Source: Macrothele yani (Eukaryota; Arthropoda; Arachnida; Araneae; Macrothelidae). From it: a stretch of 64,000 bases of DNA. The position numbers and the translations under genes are program-made. The DNA is taken from contig CM077007.1 in assembly GCA_039090855.1 (NCBI GenBank), positions 13,813,515 to 13,877,514 on the forward strand, given 5' to 3'. This document shows, piece by piece, positions 22,106 through 32,696 of the stretch (the first letter of the stretch is position 1; each line of letters opens with the position of its first letter). Under the pieces are notes generated by a model, which did no database searches, was not told where the DNA came from, and saw only the letters and a list, made by a program, of their open reading frames with translations.

Positions 22106-22168
22106 AAATTTCGAATGTCCATCGATGGTCTGCCAGAAGAACAGACCATCGATGGACAGTCGAAATTT
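22106..22168. repeat. 27-bp-arm hairpin
   Basis: Arms AAATTTCGAATGTCCATCGA.. and their complement agree at 26 of 27 positions, with a 9-nt loop (CCAGAAGAA). It directly abuts the LINE tail that follows, whose first codons overlap the right arm. Confidence 0.93.
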
Positions 22169-22352
22169 TAGATTGGATTCCAAGGGACAGGAAAAGACCC
22201 AGAAGAATACCACATGGGAGATGGGTGGATGAAATTCGAAAGTATGCGGGAGTAACATGGAGGAGACTGGCACAAGACAAACCGTTGTGGAAGAAACTTG
22301 GAGAGACCTTCGTCCAGCAGTGGATAGATAATGGTTGACAATGATGATGCGT
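22166..22352 (+). pseudogene. LINE 3' end (RTE/Jockey-like ORF2 C-terminus)
   Basis: One frame reads WIPRDRKRPRRIPHGRWVDE, IRKYAGVTWRRLAQDKPLWK, then KLGETFVQQWIDNG and stop, followed by a TGA-rich tail. This is the conserved C-terminal tail of many arthropod LINE ORF2 proteins. Only the last 190 bp are present, as expected from 5' truncation. Confidence 0.8.
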
Positions 22353-22484
22353 TTCTTGAGTATTCACAGTCTGGTGTATTTAACATAGCGTGTGAACATA
22401 CTTTTTGACCATTGCATGTCATTCTAATTAAATTTTCCTTCTGTGTTTTTATTTTATTTTTATTTTATTTATTTTTATTTTTAG

Positions 22485-22596
22485 GAGCTTAGAATCATGT
22501 TTGTACAACAAAGCCAATGAGCTCCAGGAAGACATCAGCATGAAGAAGTTTGATCTCCAAGTAGCACATATCCATTTAGCAGCTGTGAAAGCTCAA
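22485..22596 (+). CDS. Host gene exon 2: coiled-coil segment
   Basis: A 112-nt exon with a T-rich tract and TTTTTAG acceptor and a GTAAGG donor. One base completes the split Arg codon from exon 1, then 37 codons read ESCLYNKANELQEDISMKKF and LQVAHIHLAAVKAQ without a stop, ending on a codon boundary. The sequence is helical and charged, continuing the exon 1 coiled coil. Phase agreement on both sides is the main support. It sits between a LINE tail and a degenerate SINE. Confidence 0.75.
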
Positions 22597-22974
22597 GTAA
22601 GGAGATTCATTTTCCCCCGAAAAACAAATTTCCCAAACGTAACTTGTATGAAATTTTATGTAAGTTCGTCAATTAAATTTTAAGATGGCATTCAAAATGA
22701 CCTCATTGGTAATCTTTTCATTATCATTACGGAACTTACAACACTTTCAGTAAGCTTACAAACCACACTGAAACACACATACTGCTCTCCAAATTTAACA
22801 TAGCCCTGTTCTTTTGAGAAAGAATTAACACAATCTACTTTGATAAATAGTCTTAAATTCATTCCAAATATGTGCACATTTCCCTCAGTAATTCGTAATT
22901 TTACACCAGTTTCAAAAATTTGCAATCCGAAAACCACACCAAAACACTTATGTCTCGAAAGTTAGTTTTCTGTT
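22597..22974. other. Intron 2 start
   Basis: AT-rich non-coding sequence after the exon 2 donor; nothing recognised before the SINE. Confidence 0.5.
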
Positions 22975-23200
22975 TGTTCACCATGAGCAACTCTACGGGC
23001 TATAAGTAGTCATCCCTCCCAAATTTAGGTCCACTGGTTCCAGAGAGGAAGAGATCCAATGCTGTAAGACTAACAAACCACCCATGCCTCATTTGGACCA
23101 AAGAATATAAACGCTTCTTTGGACTCGGGCCCAACTTGGAAGACTGATCAGAAACTATGCGTTTGACTGCTCAGCCACCAAGGTGGTGAATTAAGTTGAC
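22975..23200 (-). mobile_element. SINE family A, old minus copy
   Basis: Degenerate but collinear with the family: GAGCAACTCTACGGGCTATA (tail side), CACTGGTTCCAGAGAGG, CCCATGCCTCAT and a CAGCCACCAAGGTGG head on the minus strand. A 20-bp insertion interrupts the box B region. Confidence 0.75.
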
Positions 23201-23351
23201 ATGCATTCCTTTAAAAAGTATTTAAAATCATAGAACCAGCATAATGGAAAAGTTACACCAATAATATAAAAAAAAATCACCTTTGTAGCAGACAAAAGAT
23301 TTTTTGCAACATAAACACTAACGATAAATTAGTTTCTCCTCAATACAAATT

Positions 23352-23640
23352 TTGAAGATGACAATCCGATTTTTGGCGTAAATGTGACAAGGATGGTAAG
23401 TCAGATAATATCCGAAAACTTGAAAATTTTCATCGCCCTGGAGCGGGACTCGAACCCGCGTCTCCCAGAAAACGCCCGGGTATGCTAACCACTACACACA
23501 CAGAACGACCAAGTTTCAAGTTTCCGATCAATTTGAATTTAACCATCACAGGATTCGCTAGTCGAAGCAACCGGCATTCATGTTTAGCGAATCTGGAGGT
23601 TAAGAATCTTATCCCGTGTTTGCCCGGAGAAGCAGATAAA
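23352..23640 (-). mobile_element. tRNA-derived SINE, family C
   Basis: On the minus strand a tRNA-like head at about 23434-23512 has a TGTAGTGGTTAGCATACCCG box A region and GCGGGTTCGAGTCCCGC box B, which can pair as a T stem. A downstream AAATCGGATTGTCATCTTCA motif forms the body. An 80-bp part of the body recurs in the fold-back just downstream. Confidence 0.7.
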
Positions 23641-23848
23641 TCATGAAAGAAATACGGGATTACGCCATATAATACAAGTTTTTAAGATGACAATCCGATT
23701 TTTGGCGTAAATGTGACAAGGATGGTAAGTCAGATAATATCCGAAAACTTGAAAATTTTCATCGTCCTTGTCACATTTACGCCAAAAATCGGATTGTCAT
23801 CTTCAAAATTTGTATTATATGGCGTAATCCCGTATTTCTTTCATGATT
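23639..23848. repeat. Fold-back with about 84-bp arms
   Basis: Arms at 23639-23722 and 23764-23848 are near-perfect reverse complements (outer end AATCATGAAAGAAATACGGG) around a 41-nt spacer. The left arm plus spacer duplicates 23352-23441 of the family C SINE body. Confidence 0.92.
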
Positions 23849-23984
23849 CTCCTCAATGTTTATGATAACAGTGACGAACTGATCCCTTACGGTAACTTAC
23901 GCCAACAATGGAAATTCAATTCTCATTGTTTTACGAAAATTATGACAATGAATTACTTTTGTATACTGTGAAATTCACCAACTT

Positions 23985-24385
23985 TTCAGTGACGAGGTTC
24001 GAAGTCGCGCTCCCTAGCTCCGGAGCTAGTTGTTCTAACCAACTAACCAACACCAACGGAATGTATTGCTGCAGATTTGTCGTCTTGACACGTACTTCGA
24101 CTCGTAGTATGTCACATCATCTCGCTTTGAACTTTTTTTTTTTTTTTGAAGTGAAGGAATTTTCATTCATTCCAGACGATGTTTGGAACAAACATCACAC
24201 ATTTTTCGAAGAACCCAACAGCCAGCAGACACGTTTTTCACAATCGGGCGCCAATGCGAAATTCCAAATTTGTCGCCTCCTTGCTCCGGAGCCAATTATT
24301 CTAACCGACTAAATTACACCGACGGAATGTATCGCTGCAGATTTGTCGTCTTGACATGTGCTTTACCTCTGTAGTACGTCACAGT
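23985..24385 (-). mobile_element. Two SINE family D copies in tandem orientation
   Basis: Minus-strand tRNA-like heads at 24000-24055 and 24270-24325 share GTTGGTTAGAAC-like box A, TCCGGAGC and a CTTCGAACC-like box B. Both are followed on the plus strand by CGGAATGTAT and a CTGCAGATTTGTCGTCTTGA segment. The two copies differ at many positions. Confidence 0.6.
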
Positions 24386-24880
24386 ATGTTGATACAAAAA
24401 TAAAAAAGTTTTACAATCCCAAAGCTCTGGAGATTAAACACTAAGTTATCTAAAAACAACTTCGCGAACATCACAGTACAATATTTGTCACCTAAAAAGT
24501 TTCTTTGAACAGAACAAAGAGGTTTTAGTTGGAAATAATACAGTCTTTCGTAAATAATAAAATAAATAAAATACAGTATTTCGTACCGGAAAAAATGCTG
24601 TCACTTTGCGTCATCCAGCATCAAACATCTTTCTAACACTATGTATTCATTATCATAGCGCTGCCACAAAGCGTGGTAAGCACACGAAAGAGAAAAAAAA
24701 AGAGAAGTATACACATATTCTCAAATCATAAAACTTCCGCAACATTTCAGAATTACTGGAACGCTATAGAAAACCCCAAGCTAATGGATATACTGCATTC
24801 ACAGACAGACAACAGAGTGCGCTTTTTTCAAGTATACTACTCGTATATGTTGCTGCTTCTACATGTTGAAATTCTATTGT
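24386..24880. other. Intron 2, nothing recognised
   Basis: AT-rich; a 69-codon frame at 24673 has no recognisable features. Confidence 0.45.
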
Positions 24881-24884
24881 GATA

Positions 24885-25085
24885 AAAAAAGCCGCTCAAT
24901 GTCTAAGCGCTGGCTTTTGACCATTTGCCCGAGATGGGTCCGGATTCGAATTCCTAGTGAGGCATGGTTGTTGTGTTTCTCTCATGGCACTGGCTCTCTC
25001 CCTTCCCCGGAATCAGTGACCCTAAATTAGAAACGGGCGACTAATAGCCGATCAAGTTTCTCACTGTGATTGTTAAACTCCCAAA
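24885..25085 (+). mobile_element. SINE family A, plus copy
   Basis: A diverged head (CGCTCAATGTCTAAGCGCTG), box B remnant GGATTCGAATTCC, then the family body CACTGGCTCTCTCCCTTCCC, AGTGACCCTAAATTAG and a tail ending AAACTCCCAAAC. Older than the copies in the 38-kb array. Confidence 0.82.
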
Positions 25086-25204
25086 CAAACAAACTAATAA
25101 AAGCTGAAAAGTCTTGGTCATGATAAATTTTTGTGGCTTATATATCTAAATTAACTTTTCTTTTAGAATATCTGTTCTTATGTACATTATGCTACTTCGT
25201 TTTT

Positions 25205-25279
25205 ATTATTTCTTTGCCAGTGGAGATACCCGGCGTTTCCCGGGCTTAATAAAAAATACATTAATACATAATAATAATA

Positions 25280-25322
<43 letters not shown>

Positions 25323-25935
25323 TAATAATAATAGGCTATATTGCACAGAAACATTTAATTGAAATGTATTCCGGTAGTTAAAAGAAAGGGATTAAAAAAA
25401 GGAACAAAGTCTGTACTTCTACCGGCAAATTGACTTAAACTAGTAGCCTTCATTGATTGACTAAAAATGTAAGAAATTTGATGTATCTGAAAATGCACAT
25501 TTTTCTATCGTGTTGTGATTAGCTTAATGTGCAATTGATTCTAAGTGCAAGTAAATGTATCCTTGAAGATCCTCTGGGTCAACGACGTTGAATGTTCTTT
25601 TATTTGGAACCAAGATCAAGAGGTCTTTATTTTTACCAACTCGGGAGCAACCAACATAAGGCTGGCCATGGGAAAAGCATGAACTTTGCAGGTTGAGTCC
25701 AACAAATGTTAATAATTGAACCTGTGTCTTGTTGATACTCAAGAAAGAAAACTGGGAACAGAAAACTGTAGGCGTTTAAACTAAAAATGGAAGGTCATTT
25801 GGAACGATTGGAATGCGTGGAATGGAAACATGGTCTTCTGCAGCATGCGAGACATGACAATATCTTCGATGACATTTTACATGCATTTCTTGACAGTCAG
25901 CCGTGCTCCATTGTAAATTGTTGGTGGATTCATAT
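25205..25935 (-). pseudogene. Helitron helicase C-terminus and 3' end
   Basis: On the minus strand, in pieces: NPPTIYNGARLTV, NVIEDIVMSRML, FKRLQFSV, then the 72-codon frame 25524-25742 with SINKTQVQLLTFVGLNLQSS, CFSHGQPYVGCSRVGK and VPNKRTFNVVDPEDLQGY. This is the final Pif1-like helicase block of Helitron Rep/Hel proteins (the SINKxQ and YVxCSR motifs). Two frameshifts and a stop break it. Downstream a GCCCGGGAAACGCCGGG hairpin precedes a diverged CTAGT-like end, as in Helitron 3' termini; an AAT microsatellite lies between. Confidence 0.8.
25269..25333. repeat. (AAT)n microsatellite
   Basis: About 65 bp of AAT repeats with two interruptions, inside the Helitron 3' region. Confidence 0.95.
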
Positions 25936-26169
25936 TACTCGAAGAATGAAAATGCGCCGACCGAAACGTTCGGACGGGCGCCTACGTGTACCAGTTCCAC
26001 TACTGCGATGTACGTTACCTTCCTGTAATCACTGCCGCCGCCACGTTCGTCCGATTGTTTTAGCATCCCGATGCGTTTCCGTGGCGATGAGATGCAGGGA
26101 CAAACCATCCGTATGTAGATCTATGATGAAGCCCCTGGTAATAGCATTCTTGATGGCAGAATCTTGATG

Positions 26170-27578
26170 TTGTCGCCCAGGCATTCTCATCTCTTACACG
26201 AGCTTTCGTCGCCCAGGCATTCTCATCCCTTACACAAGCTTTCGTCGCCCAGGCATTCTCATCCCTTACACAAGCTTTCGTCGCCCAGGCATTCTTATCC
26301 CTTACACGAGCTTTCGTCGCCCAGGCATTCTCACCTCTTACACGAGTTTTCGTCGCCCAGGCATTCTCCCCTCTTACACGAGCTTTCGTCGCACAGGCAT
26401 TCTCACCCCTTACAAGAGCTTTCGTCGCCCAGGTATTCTCACCCCTTGTATGAGCTTTCGTCGCCCAGGTATTCTCACCCCGTACACGAGCTTTCGTCAC
26501 CCAGGCAGTCTCACCCCTTACACGAGCTTTCGCCGCCCAGGCATTCTCACCCTTTACACGAGCTTTCGTCGCCCAGGTATTCTCAACCCTTACATGAGTT
26601 TACGTCGCCCAGGTATTATCACCCCTTATATGAGCTTTCGTCGCCCAGGTATTATCACCCCTTATATGAGCTTTCGTCGCCCAGGCATTCTCACCGTTTA
26701 CACGAGCTTTCGTCGCCCAGGCATTCTTACCCCTTACACGAGCTTTCGTCGCCCAGGCATTCTCACCCCTTACACGAGCTTTCGTCGCCCAGGCATTCTC
26801 ACCCCTTACACGAGCTTTCGCCGCCCATGCATTCTCACCCCTTACACGAGCTTTCATCGCCCAGGTATTCTCACCCCTTACATGAGTCTTCGTCGCCTAG
26901 GCATTCTCACCGTTTACACGAGCTTTCGTCGCCCAGGCATTCTTACCCCTTACACGAGCTTTCGTCGCCCAGGCATTCTCACCGTTTACACGAGCTTTCG
27001 TCGCCCAGGTATTATCACCCCTTATATGAGCTTTCGTCGCCCAGGCATTTTCACCGTTTACACGAGCTTTCGTCGCCCAGGTATTATCACCCCTTATATG
27101 AGCTTTCGTCGCCCAGGTATTATCACCCCTTATATGAGCTTTCGTCGCCCAGGCATTCTCACCGTTTACACGAGCTTTCGTCGCCCAGGTATTATCACCC
27201 CTTATATGAGCTTTCGTCGCCCAGGCATTTTCACCGTTTACACGAGCTTTCGTCGCCCAGGTATTATCACCCCTTATATGAGCTTTCGTCGCCCAGGTAT
27301 TATCACCCCTTATATGAGCTTTCGTCGCCCAGGCATTCTCACCGTTTACACGAGCTTTCGTCGCCCAGGCATTCTTACCCCTTACACGAGCTTTCGTCGC
27401 CCAGGCATTCTCACCCCTTCCACGAGCTTTCGCCGCCCAGGCATTCTCACCCCGTACACGAGCTTTCGTCGCCCAGGCATTCTCACCCCTTACACGAGCT
27501 TTCGCCGCCCATGCATTCTCACCCCTTACACGAGCTTTCATCGCCCAGGCATTCTCACCCCTTACATGAGCTTTCGTC
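26170..27578. repeat. 36-bp minisatellite, about 39 units
   Basis: The unit is CTTTCGTCGCCCAGGCATTC then TCACCCCTTACACGAG. Variants change a few fixed positions (GGTATTATC, CCGTTTACAC, CTTATATGAG). Because 36 is a multiple of 3 and few units mutate to stops, long frames stay open in two plus-strand frames (26164-27744, 26450-27619) and on the minus strand (26897-27742). The translated 12-residue repeats (SPRHSHPLHELS, or ATKARVRGENAW on the minus strand) match no protein family I know. Lines 27001-27180 and 27181-27360 are identical, a 180-bp higher-order duplication of five units. It lies in intron 2. Confidence 0.97.
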
Positions 27579-28381
27579 ATCAAGATCAATCCGATGCAGC
27601 GGTTCACATACCCAGGTGAAGATGGCCAAACTAAGCCGAGCCGTTTTTCCCCTTCATTTTCTTTACATATCGCATGATTCATTCGCAACTGCGATCTTTT
27701 ACATAACCCAACAGTCGACACATACCCACCAACAATTTGCATGACTTTTCAATAAATACTTCCTAGTATGGCAATTTCGCTGTCGAGCTGTGTGTGCGGG
27801 GGGGGTGCTTACATTTTAGTCCTTTGGCTCAAACATTCGTAGGAACGTTCAACATAACTTTGGTTCCTTAGCAGCGATTTGTAGCTTCATGTCGAGCACT
27901 CCTTGTTTTGTTTCAGACCTCACTGGTCGTCGTCAACTAATGTTGTCGAGGTTGCTAAGCCTAAGCAATATTGCTTCGCTTTTGTCAAGAGATAACCTCG
28001 AACGACCCGCGAGTTCTATCCATGACATACTTGTGCTCAGTTTGTGGGGTTTGGGTCAGCAGATTTCCTTCTTAGTTTAGCTTCTGTACTAGTGTATTTG
28101 TGCGTGCCGATAGAGAGAGAAAGACCACGCACTTCTGTTCGTGTTCCGGTGGCTTGTTAAGCTGAATATTTCCTGATTAGGTTATTGCTTTTTGCCGTTA
28201 AATAGAATTGTTCTGCTTCTTGATCGATTTTTCGCAGAAAATTTGACGACTTGCATGGTGTTATTGCTTTCATTACTGTACTAAACAAGTTAGTAAAATC
28301 ATGCAATGCATTGATTATGATACGCTTTCCAACATACCAGAAATTATTACTCAAGTTATGAGGATAATGGCTGTGGAATAA
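27579..28381. other. Intron 2, nothing recognised
   Basis: Unrecognised DNA with a nine-G run at 27799-27807. A 63-codon frame at 27889 has no clear motif. Confidence 0.45.
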
Positions 28382-28955
28382 ATCTCGCTCCTGTGTCCTG
28401 ACCTTTGACCCCATTTCGATGATATTCAACAGAACCGGTTCACTATACCTCCGGAACAACATGATAACGTTTTGTCGCAATCGAAACATTTTTTTACTAG
28501 GTTATGATGCACAAGGGCAATGGAATGGATCCCACTCCAGTGTCCTTACCTTTGACCCCATTTCGCCCATTCTCAATAGGGTTCGTTCCCAGTGGCTCCC
28601 TACCACATACTAAAATTTCATCGAAATCGAACCATTTTTACGCAAGTTATGACACATAAGGGCAATGGAACAAATCCCGCTCTTATGTCCTGCCTGACCT
28701 TTGACCCCATTTCGCCCATTTTCAATAGGGTTTGTCCCCAGGTAGTTCCTTACCAAATACTAAAATTTCATCGAAATCGAACCGTATTTACGCACGTTAT
28801 GACGCATAAGGGCAATTGAATGGATCCTGCTCTTATGTCGTGACCTTTGACCCCACTTCACCCATTTTCAATAATTCGTCCCCTGGTGGTCCCCTACCAC
28901 ATACTAAAATTTCATCGAAATCGAACCATTTTTACGTGAGTTATCGTGCCGACAG
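28382..28955. repeat. Tandem repeat, about 145-bp unit, four copies
   Basis: Each unit contains TGACCTTTGACCCCATTTCG, an ACTAAAATTTCATCGAAATC segment, an ACGCAAGTTATGACGCATAA segment and a CTCTTATGTCCTG block. Units begin near 28390, 28535, 28685 and 28830, and the array ends before a GACAGACAGACGG motif. Copies are about 80-90% alike by eye. Confidence 0.88.
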
Positions 28956-29052
28956 ACAGACGGAAAAAGCTGGAGCATATACGCTTCTTCAACCTACGGT
29001 TGCAAAGCGTAAAAAAGGTTATTATCTAATGCATGTGGACATAAAGAAGTAT

Positions 29053-30340
29053 TGGGTGTGTGCAAAAGTTCTACCCGTTTTTGTAATAGATGCAAATTGC
29101 GATCGGAGTAGTTACGTCACAGATGACGCTGCGATGGCGAATTTTCAGCCAATAAAGCATGGAGCAGTAGAACATATAAAAGCGCTAGGTTTGCACGAGT
29201 AAGTCATTCGTAACAGAAGTTATGGACGGTATGACATAGCATGAGATAAGTAGCTCATTAGACATTGTTTACTGCACAAGTTTGACAAAGGCAGTACTGC
29301 AGCCGCGGCTTGCTGCAACATCTGTCAAGTGTATGAAGAGGATGCAGTTGATGATAGCACATGTCGCCGTTGGTTCCGGAAATTCCGAGACTTAGATAGA
29401 AGCTGTAAAGATTAACCACGTCCTGGACGTGGACGTCAGTCCGTGGTTTCTGACGAGGATGTGGACCAAGCCATAGCAAATGACCCGCATCCAACCGTTC
29501 AGGAATTAGTGGAAACGTTGTCAGTACACAGAACAACAGTCGAAAGACAGATGCATGCGCTTGGGTTCATCACCAAGTTCTATAAGCGGGTTCCGCACCA
29601 GCTTTCTGCAAAGCAACGAGAGGAGAGAATCCGTACCTGTGTTTCTTTGCTTTTTCGTCACAGAAATGAACCGTTTTGGGGAGGAATTGTAACGGGTGAT
29701 GAGAAATTGGTACTGTGCCGTAATGTAAAGCGTCGACGGGCTGTGTGCCGAGGTGCGGAACCTACTCCATCGACCTTAAAAGGAGGACGGCATCCCAAAA
29801 CGTTATTGTTGAGTGTTTGGTGGGATGTCCAGGGAATAATCCACTGGGAGGTGTTGGCACCTAACCGAACGATAAATGCTGACCTCTACTGCCAACAGTT
29901 GGACAGATTGCGAGAACAACTGACATCGAAGCGGCCAGCACTCGTCAATCTCAAAGGCGTGATCCTGCATCATGATAACGTCAGACCTCATGCGGCTTTC
30001 ATCACTCTGCAAAAATTACTGGACTTTGGTTGGGAAGTGTTACCTTTCCCGGCGTATTCCCCTGACATGGCGCCTACAGTCTATTACCTTCTTCAATCGT
30101 TACAGAACGCCTTCGCCCTCCAAACCTTGGTTGATGTGGACGATGTAAAAATGGCATCACATGACTTTTTTTACTTTAAAACACAGGAGTTTTTCCTGCG
30201 TGAGATTCACCTACTCATAGACAGATGGCAAGAGGTCATACATAATGATGGCAATTATGTGAAATCCTAGTTATGTTATTTGTTGTGTTCTCCTTTCTTT
30301 GTAGCCTACAAAAACGGGTAGAACTTATACACACAACCAA
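29053..30340 (+). mobile_element. Mariner element, complete ends
   Basis: Inverted ends share AAGTTCTACCCGTTTTTGTA (left near 29067, right near 30309 as complement), with GTGTGTG just outside. Size about 1.29 kb, standard for mariner. Inserted in intron 2 about 0.9 kb before exon 3. Confidence 0.9.
29263..30270 (+). pseudogene. Mariner transposase, third catalytic Asp lost
   Basis: The N-terminal helices read in two frames (CRRWFRKFRDLDRSCKD then stop at about 29413). A 275-codon frame from 29443 covers VQELVETLSVHRTTVERQMH, the VPHQLSAKQR linker (HELS-type), VTGDEKLVLCRN (Asp 1), VILHHDNVRPHAA (Asp 2) and YSPDMAPTVYYLLQSL. The residue 34 positions after Asp 2, where mariner has its third Asp (SDYHLF in active relatives), is Val. 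One stop plus this change make it inactive, although most of the frame is open. Confidence 0.9.
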
Positions 30341-31228
30341 TACTTTCACAATATGTTTTATACTTTAATTCTGTTTTGAACCATGCATTTTCGTTGGAGT
30401 TGTTTTTCAGTTGGATAATATGCTTTTAGTCTGAGCAAAAAAGAAAAGGTACTCTTCTATTCATTATCAGCGAAAATCTGTAAAATATGAAATTTGTATA
30501 CTCAAATTGAATACTACTGGTAACCACAAAGAAACGGATTAAAACAACATTATTTGCTTGACGTGCTTTTCACGTAGGCATACAGAATCCTGCTATGCAG
30601 CCTCACTTTTATGATCACTGAATTCATACAGACAGTGATTTCCTAACCATATTACCATTTTAACCAAATTCAGGATCAAACTCTGTGAGACAAGAAACTG
30701 GTCTTTGAGATGTATGGGTAAGTTGCATATTCTTGAAATGTTATAGATATGATGATGAATTATGGTAATTTATGCGAAATTAGCAGGGTTCAACACTCTT
30801 CATGTATAGCTTACGCAAAGAGGTTGTTTCCATAATGACATTAGAACCAAGGGGACTTAAAACTTATGCCCCATCAAGAAAAAAATATATATCAAAAAGA
30901 ATTCCCTCCTCATCAACGTTTCCAAGAAAAACAAGTTATTGGTGCATGAGGTTTCTCCATTTCTCCTTGAAAAATGCCAAATTGACCTATCAACCTTTCT
31001 GCCCCGTTCAGTTCCATAACTTTTATGACTTGGCACCTGTGATACCATATATGAGTGTTAGTTTTCAATAACATAATATGATGTAGTAATTTAATACCAA
31101 TGGTGTATTCATCCAACTTTCCAAAACCCTTATTATTTGATAAATTTGTGTTATCTTTTGGTTTGCAAGTTATTTGTTGTGTTCTGCTTCTTTGTAAGTA
31201 TAGAGTAATTTCTTTAATTTTGTTTCAG
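30341..31228. other. Intron 2 end
   Basis: Unrecognised; a frame at 30802-31071 has no domain. It ends in a T-rich tract and TTTCAG, the exon 3 acceptor. Confidence 0.5.
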
Positions 31229-31383
31229 CTGGAGCTCTTTGCCTCAAGCCATACTGACCCCTCAATGGATATTAATCCAAAGGACAGAAAGGCCTCTACT
31301 GCTAGCACTGGTAGCATAAAGAACAAGTGGCTAAAAGCCCTTCGCAGCTTGAAGACCACTAGTAGCGGAAACCTTTCAGAAAA
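31229..31383 (+). CDS. Host gene exon 3: Ser/Thr-rich basic linker
   Basis: A 155-nt exon after TTTGTTTCAG, entering on a codon boundary as exon 2 leaves, and leaving at a GTACTA donor with two bases of a Lys codon. It reads LELFASSHTDPSMDINPKDR, then KASTASTGSIKNKWLKALRS and LKTTSSGNLSE. KNKWLKALRSLK is an amphipathic basic helix in a Ser/Thr-rich stretch, a likely phosphorylation or membrane-binding linker. The donor is weaker than consensus. If it is not used, the frame runs eight codons further to a stop (31403-31405), giving an alternative short end. Confidence 0.75.
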
Positions 31384-32695
31384 GTACTATTTATGTTCCA
31401 TGTAGCATAACTGAAAGTTTATTATACTACATTCTCATGATTCAAAAGTACATTCCCATGATTCAAAAGTACATTTTCGTAATTTAAAAGAGTTTCAATG
31501 CCTAAATGAGGTTTATTGCACGATTCACATGGCAAAAATACTTATGAAAATTCAGTAAAGTGCACAAGCAATTACAAAAACAAATTATTTGGCTATCTTC
31601 TGATTACAAGGCGCGTTGATCCTAGACATGTGTATAAAAATCCTGCAGTAAACCTCATACATATTTCATTTCATCACCATTTCAGATACTTCAGGCTAGC
31701 TTTTTTCTGCGAAATCTGATGAGACGGCCGCATTTCTTTCATAACTCAGTTTTGCGGTCTTATCGACATTTTTATGAAATGATGCTGCTACGTGATTTTT
31801 TGATGCAGTTTGTTGGAAATAGAGAATTATCGATATTTTTTTGTTTTCCGAATTTCAGAATAGCAAGCCAAAAAAATTATAAATCACTTTAATACTGCTG
31901 AAACTAATTGCTTTTTATGATTGCTACAAGACGAAAATTTTCCGTTTGAGCCAAGAAGTCAGCGAAACTTTCAGTGTTGAGAAAAGATTAATCACCAATC
32001 TTGAAATGATTGTGAAATTCATGATTTCCGTGGGGGAGAAAAACCTGTGAAAATGTAATGGTTCTCCGTACCTCAGTAAGCATATTTGAGGGGGGGGAGA
32101 AAGAGAAAAAAGTAAAAAGCGGAAAAAAGAAAATTCAAGTAGCTGCAATTTTCAAATTTTATCATTCCTTTCGTGAAAATTATACAGCAAACAGAAAATT
32201 TATGTTTTTGTAAGGTTTATTGTCTTTTACCACGAATGCATGCAAGATTATTCTTTTTTGAAATGATGCCTTTTCAACTACGATAATTTGCATACCAGTT
32301 TGAATGGCACCAAACGACAGCATGCATTCGTTCGCCAAACCCTGCAGGTCAAATAATAGCAGTAAGTCTTTATTATCCGAGAAAATGACGAAATTGAAAA
32401 CGCGTATTTCTATATTTTCGTAATGAGCAGTGATTGCGATATTTGACGATGGTGCCCTGAAAGTGTGCCTTGGAAATAAATTTAAGTCATTCAGAATTTT
32501 CTTTAAGTTTCTGTCTTTGATTAATATTTATAAAATAACTGTCAAAAAGGGAAAGGCTGTAAGTATCTCAGGTATTTGTGTGTGTCTTTTGGAAAATTTT
32601 CTTGCAAAAGCAATTTACGGAAGCTTTATTGTTCTGTTGCTTTCCAGAATGACATAAGTACAGAAATAAAGTATCTGAACTCACGAATTTGTAAT
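31384..32695. other. Intron 3 start
   Basis: Contains a small tandem repeat of a TACATTCTCATGATTCAAAAG unit (31425-31490, three imperfect copies) and a G-rich patch near 32090. No coding sequence recognised. Confidence 0.5.
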
Positions 32696-32696
32696 A

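Noticed and set aside
26170..27578. CRISPR-like array of 36-bp repeats
   Set aside because: Units are contiguous with no unique spacers, the genome is eukaryotic, and there are no cas genes.
26164..27744. A 526-residue protein of SPRHSHPLHEL repeats
   Set aside because: The open frame comes from a 36-bp minisatellite that is open in other frames too; no start context, domain or splice signal supports a gene.
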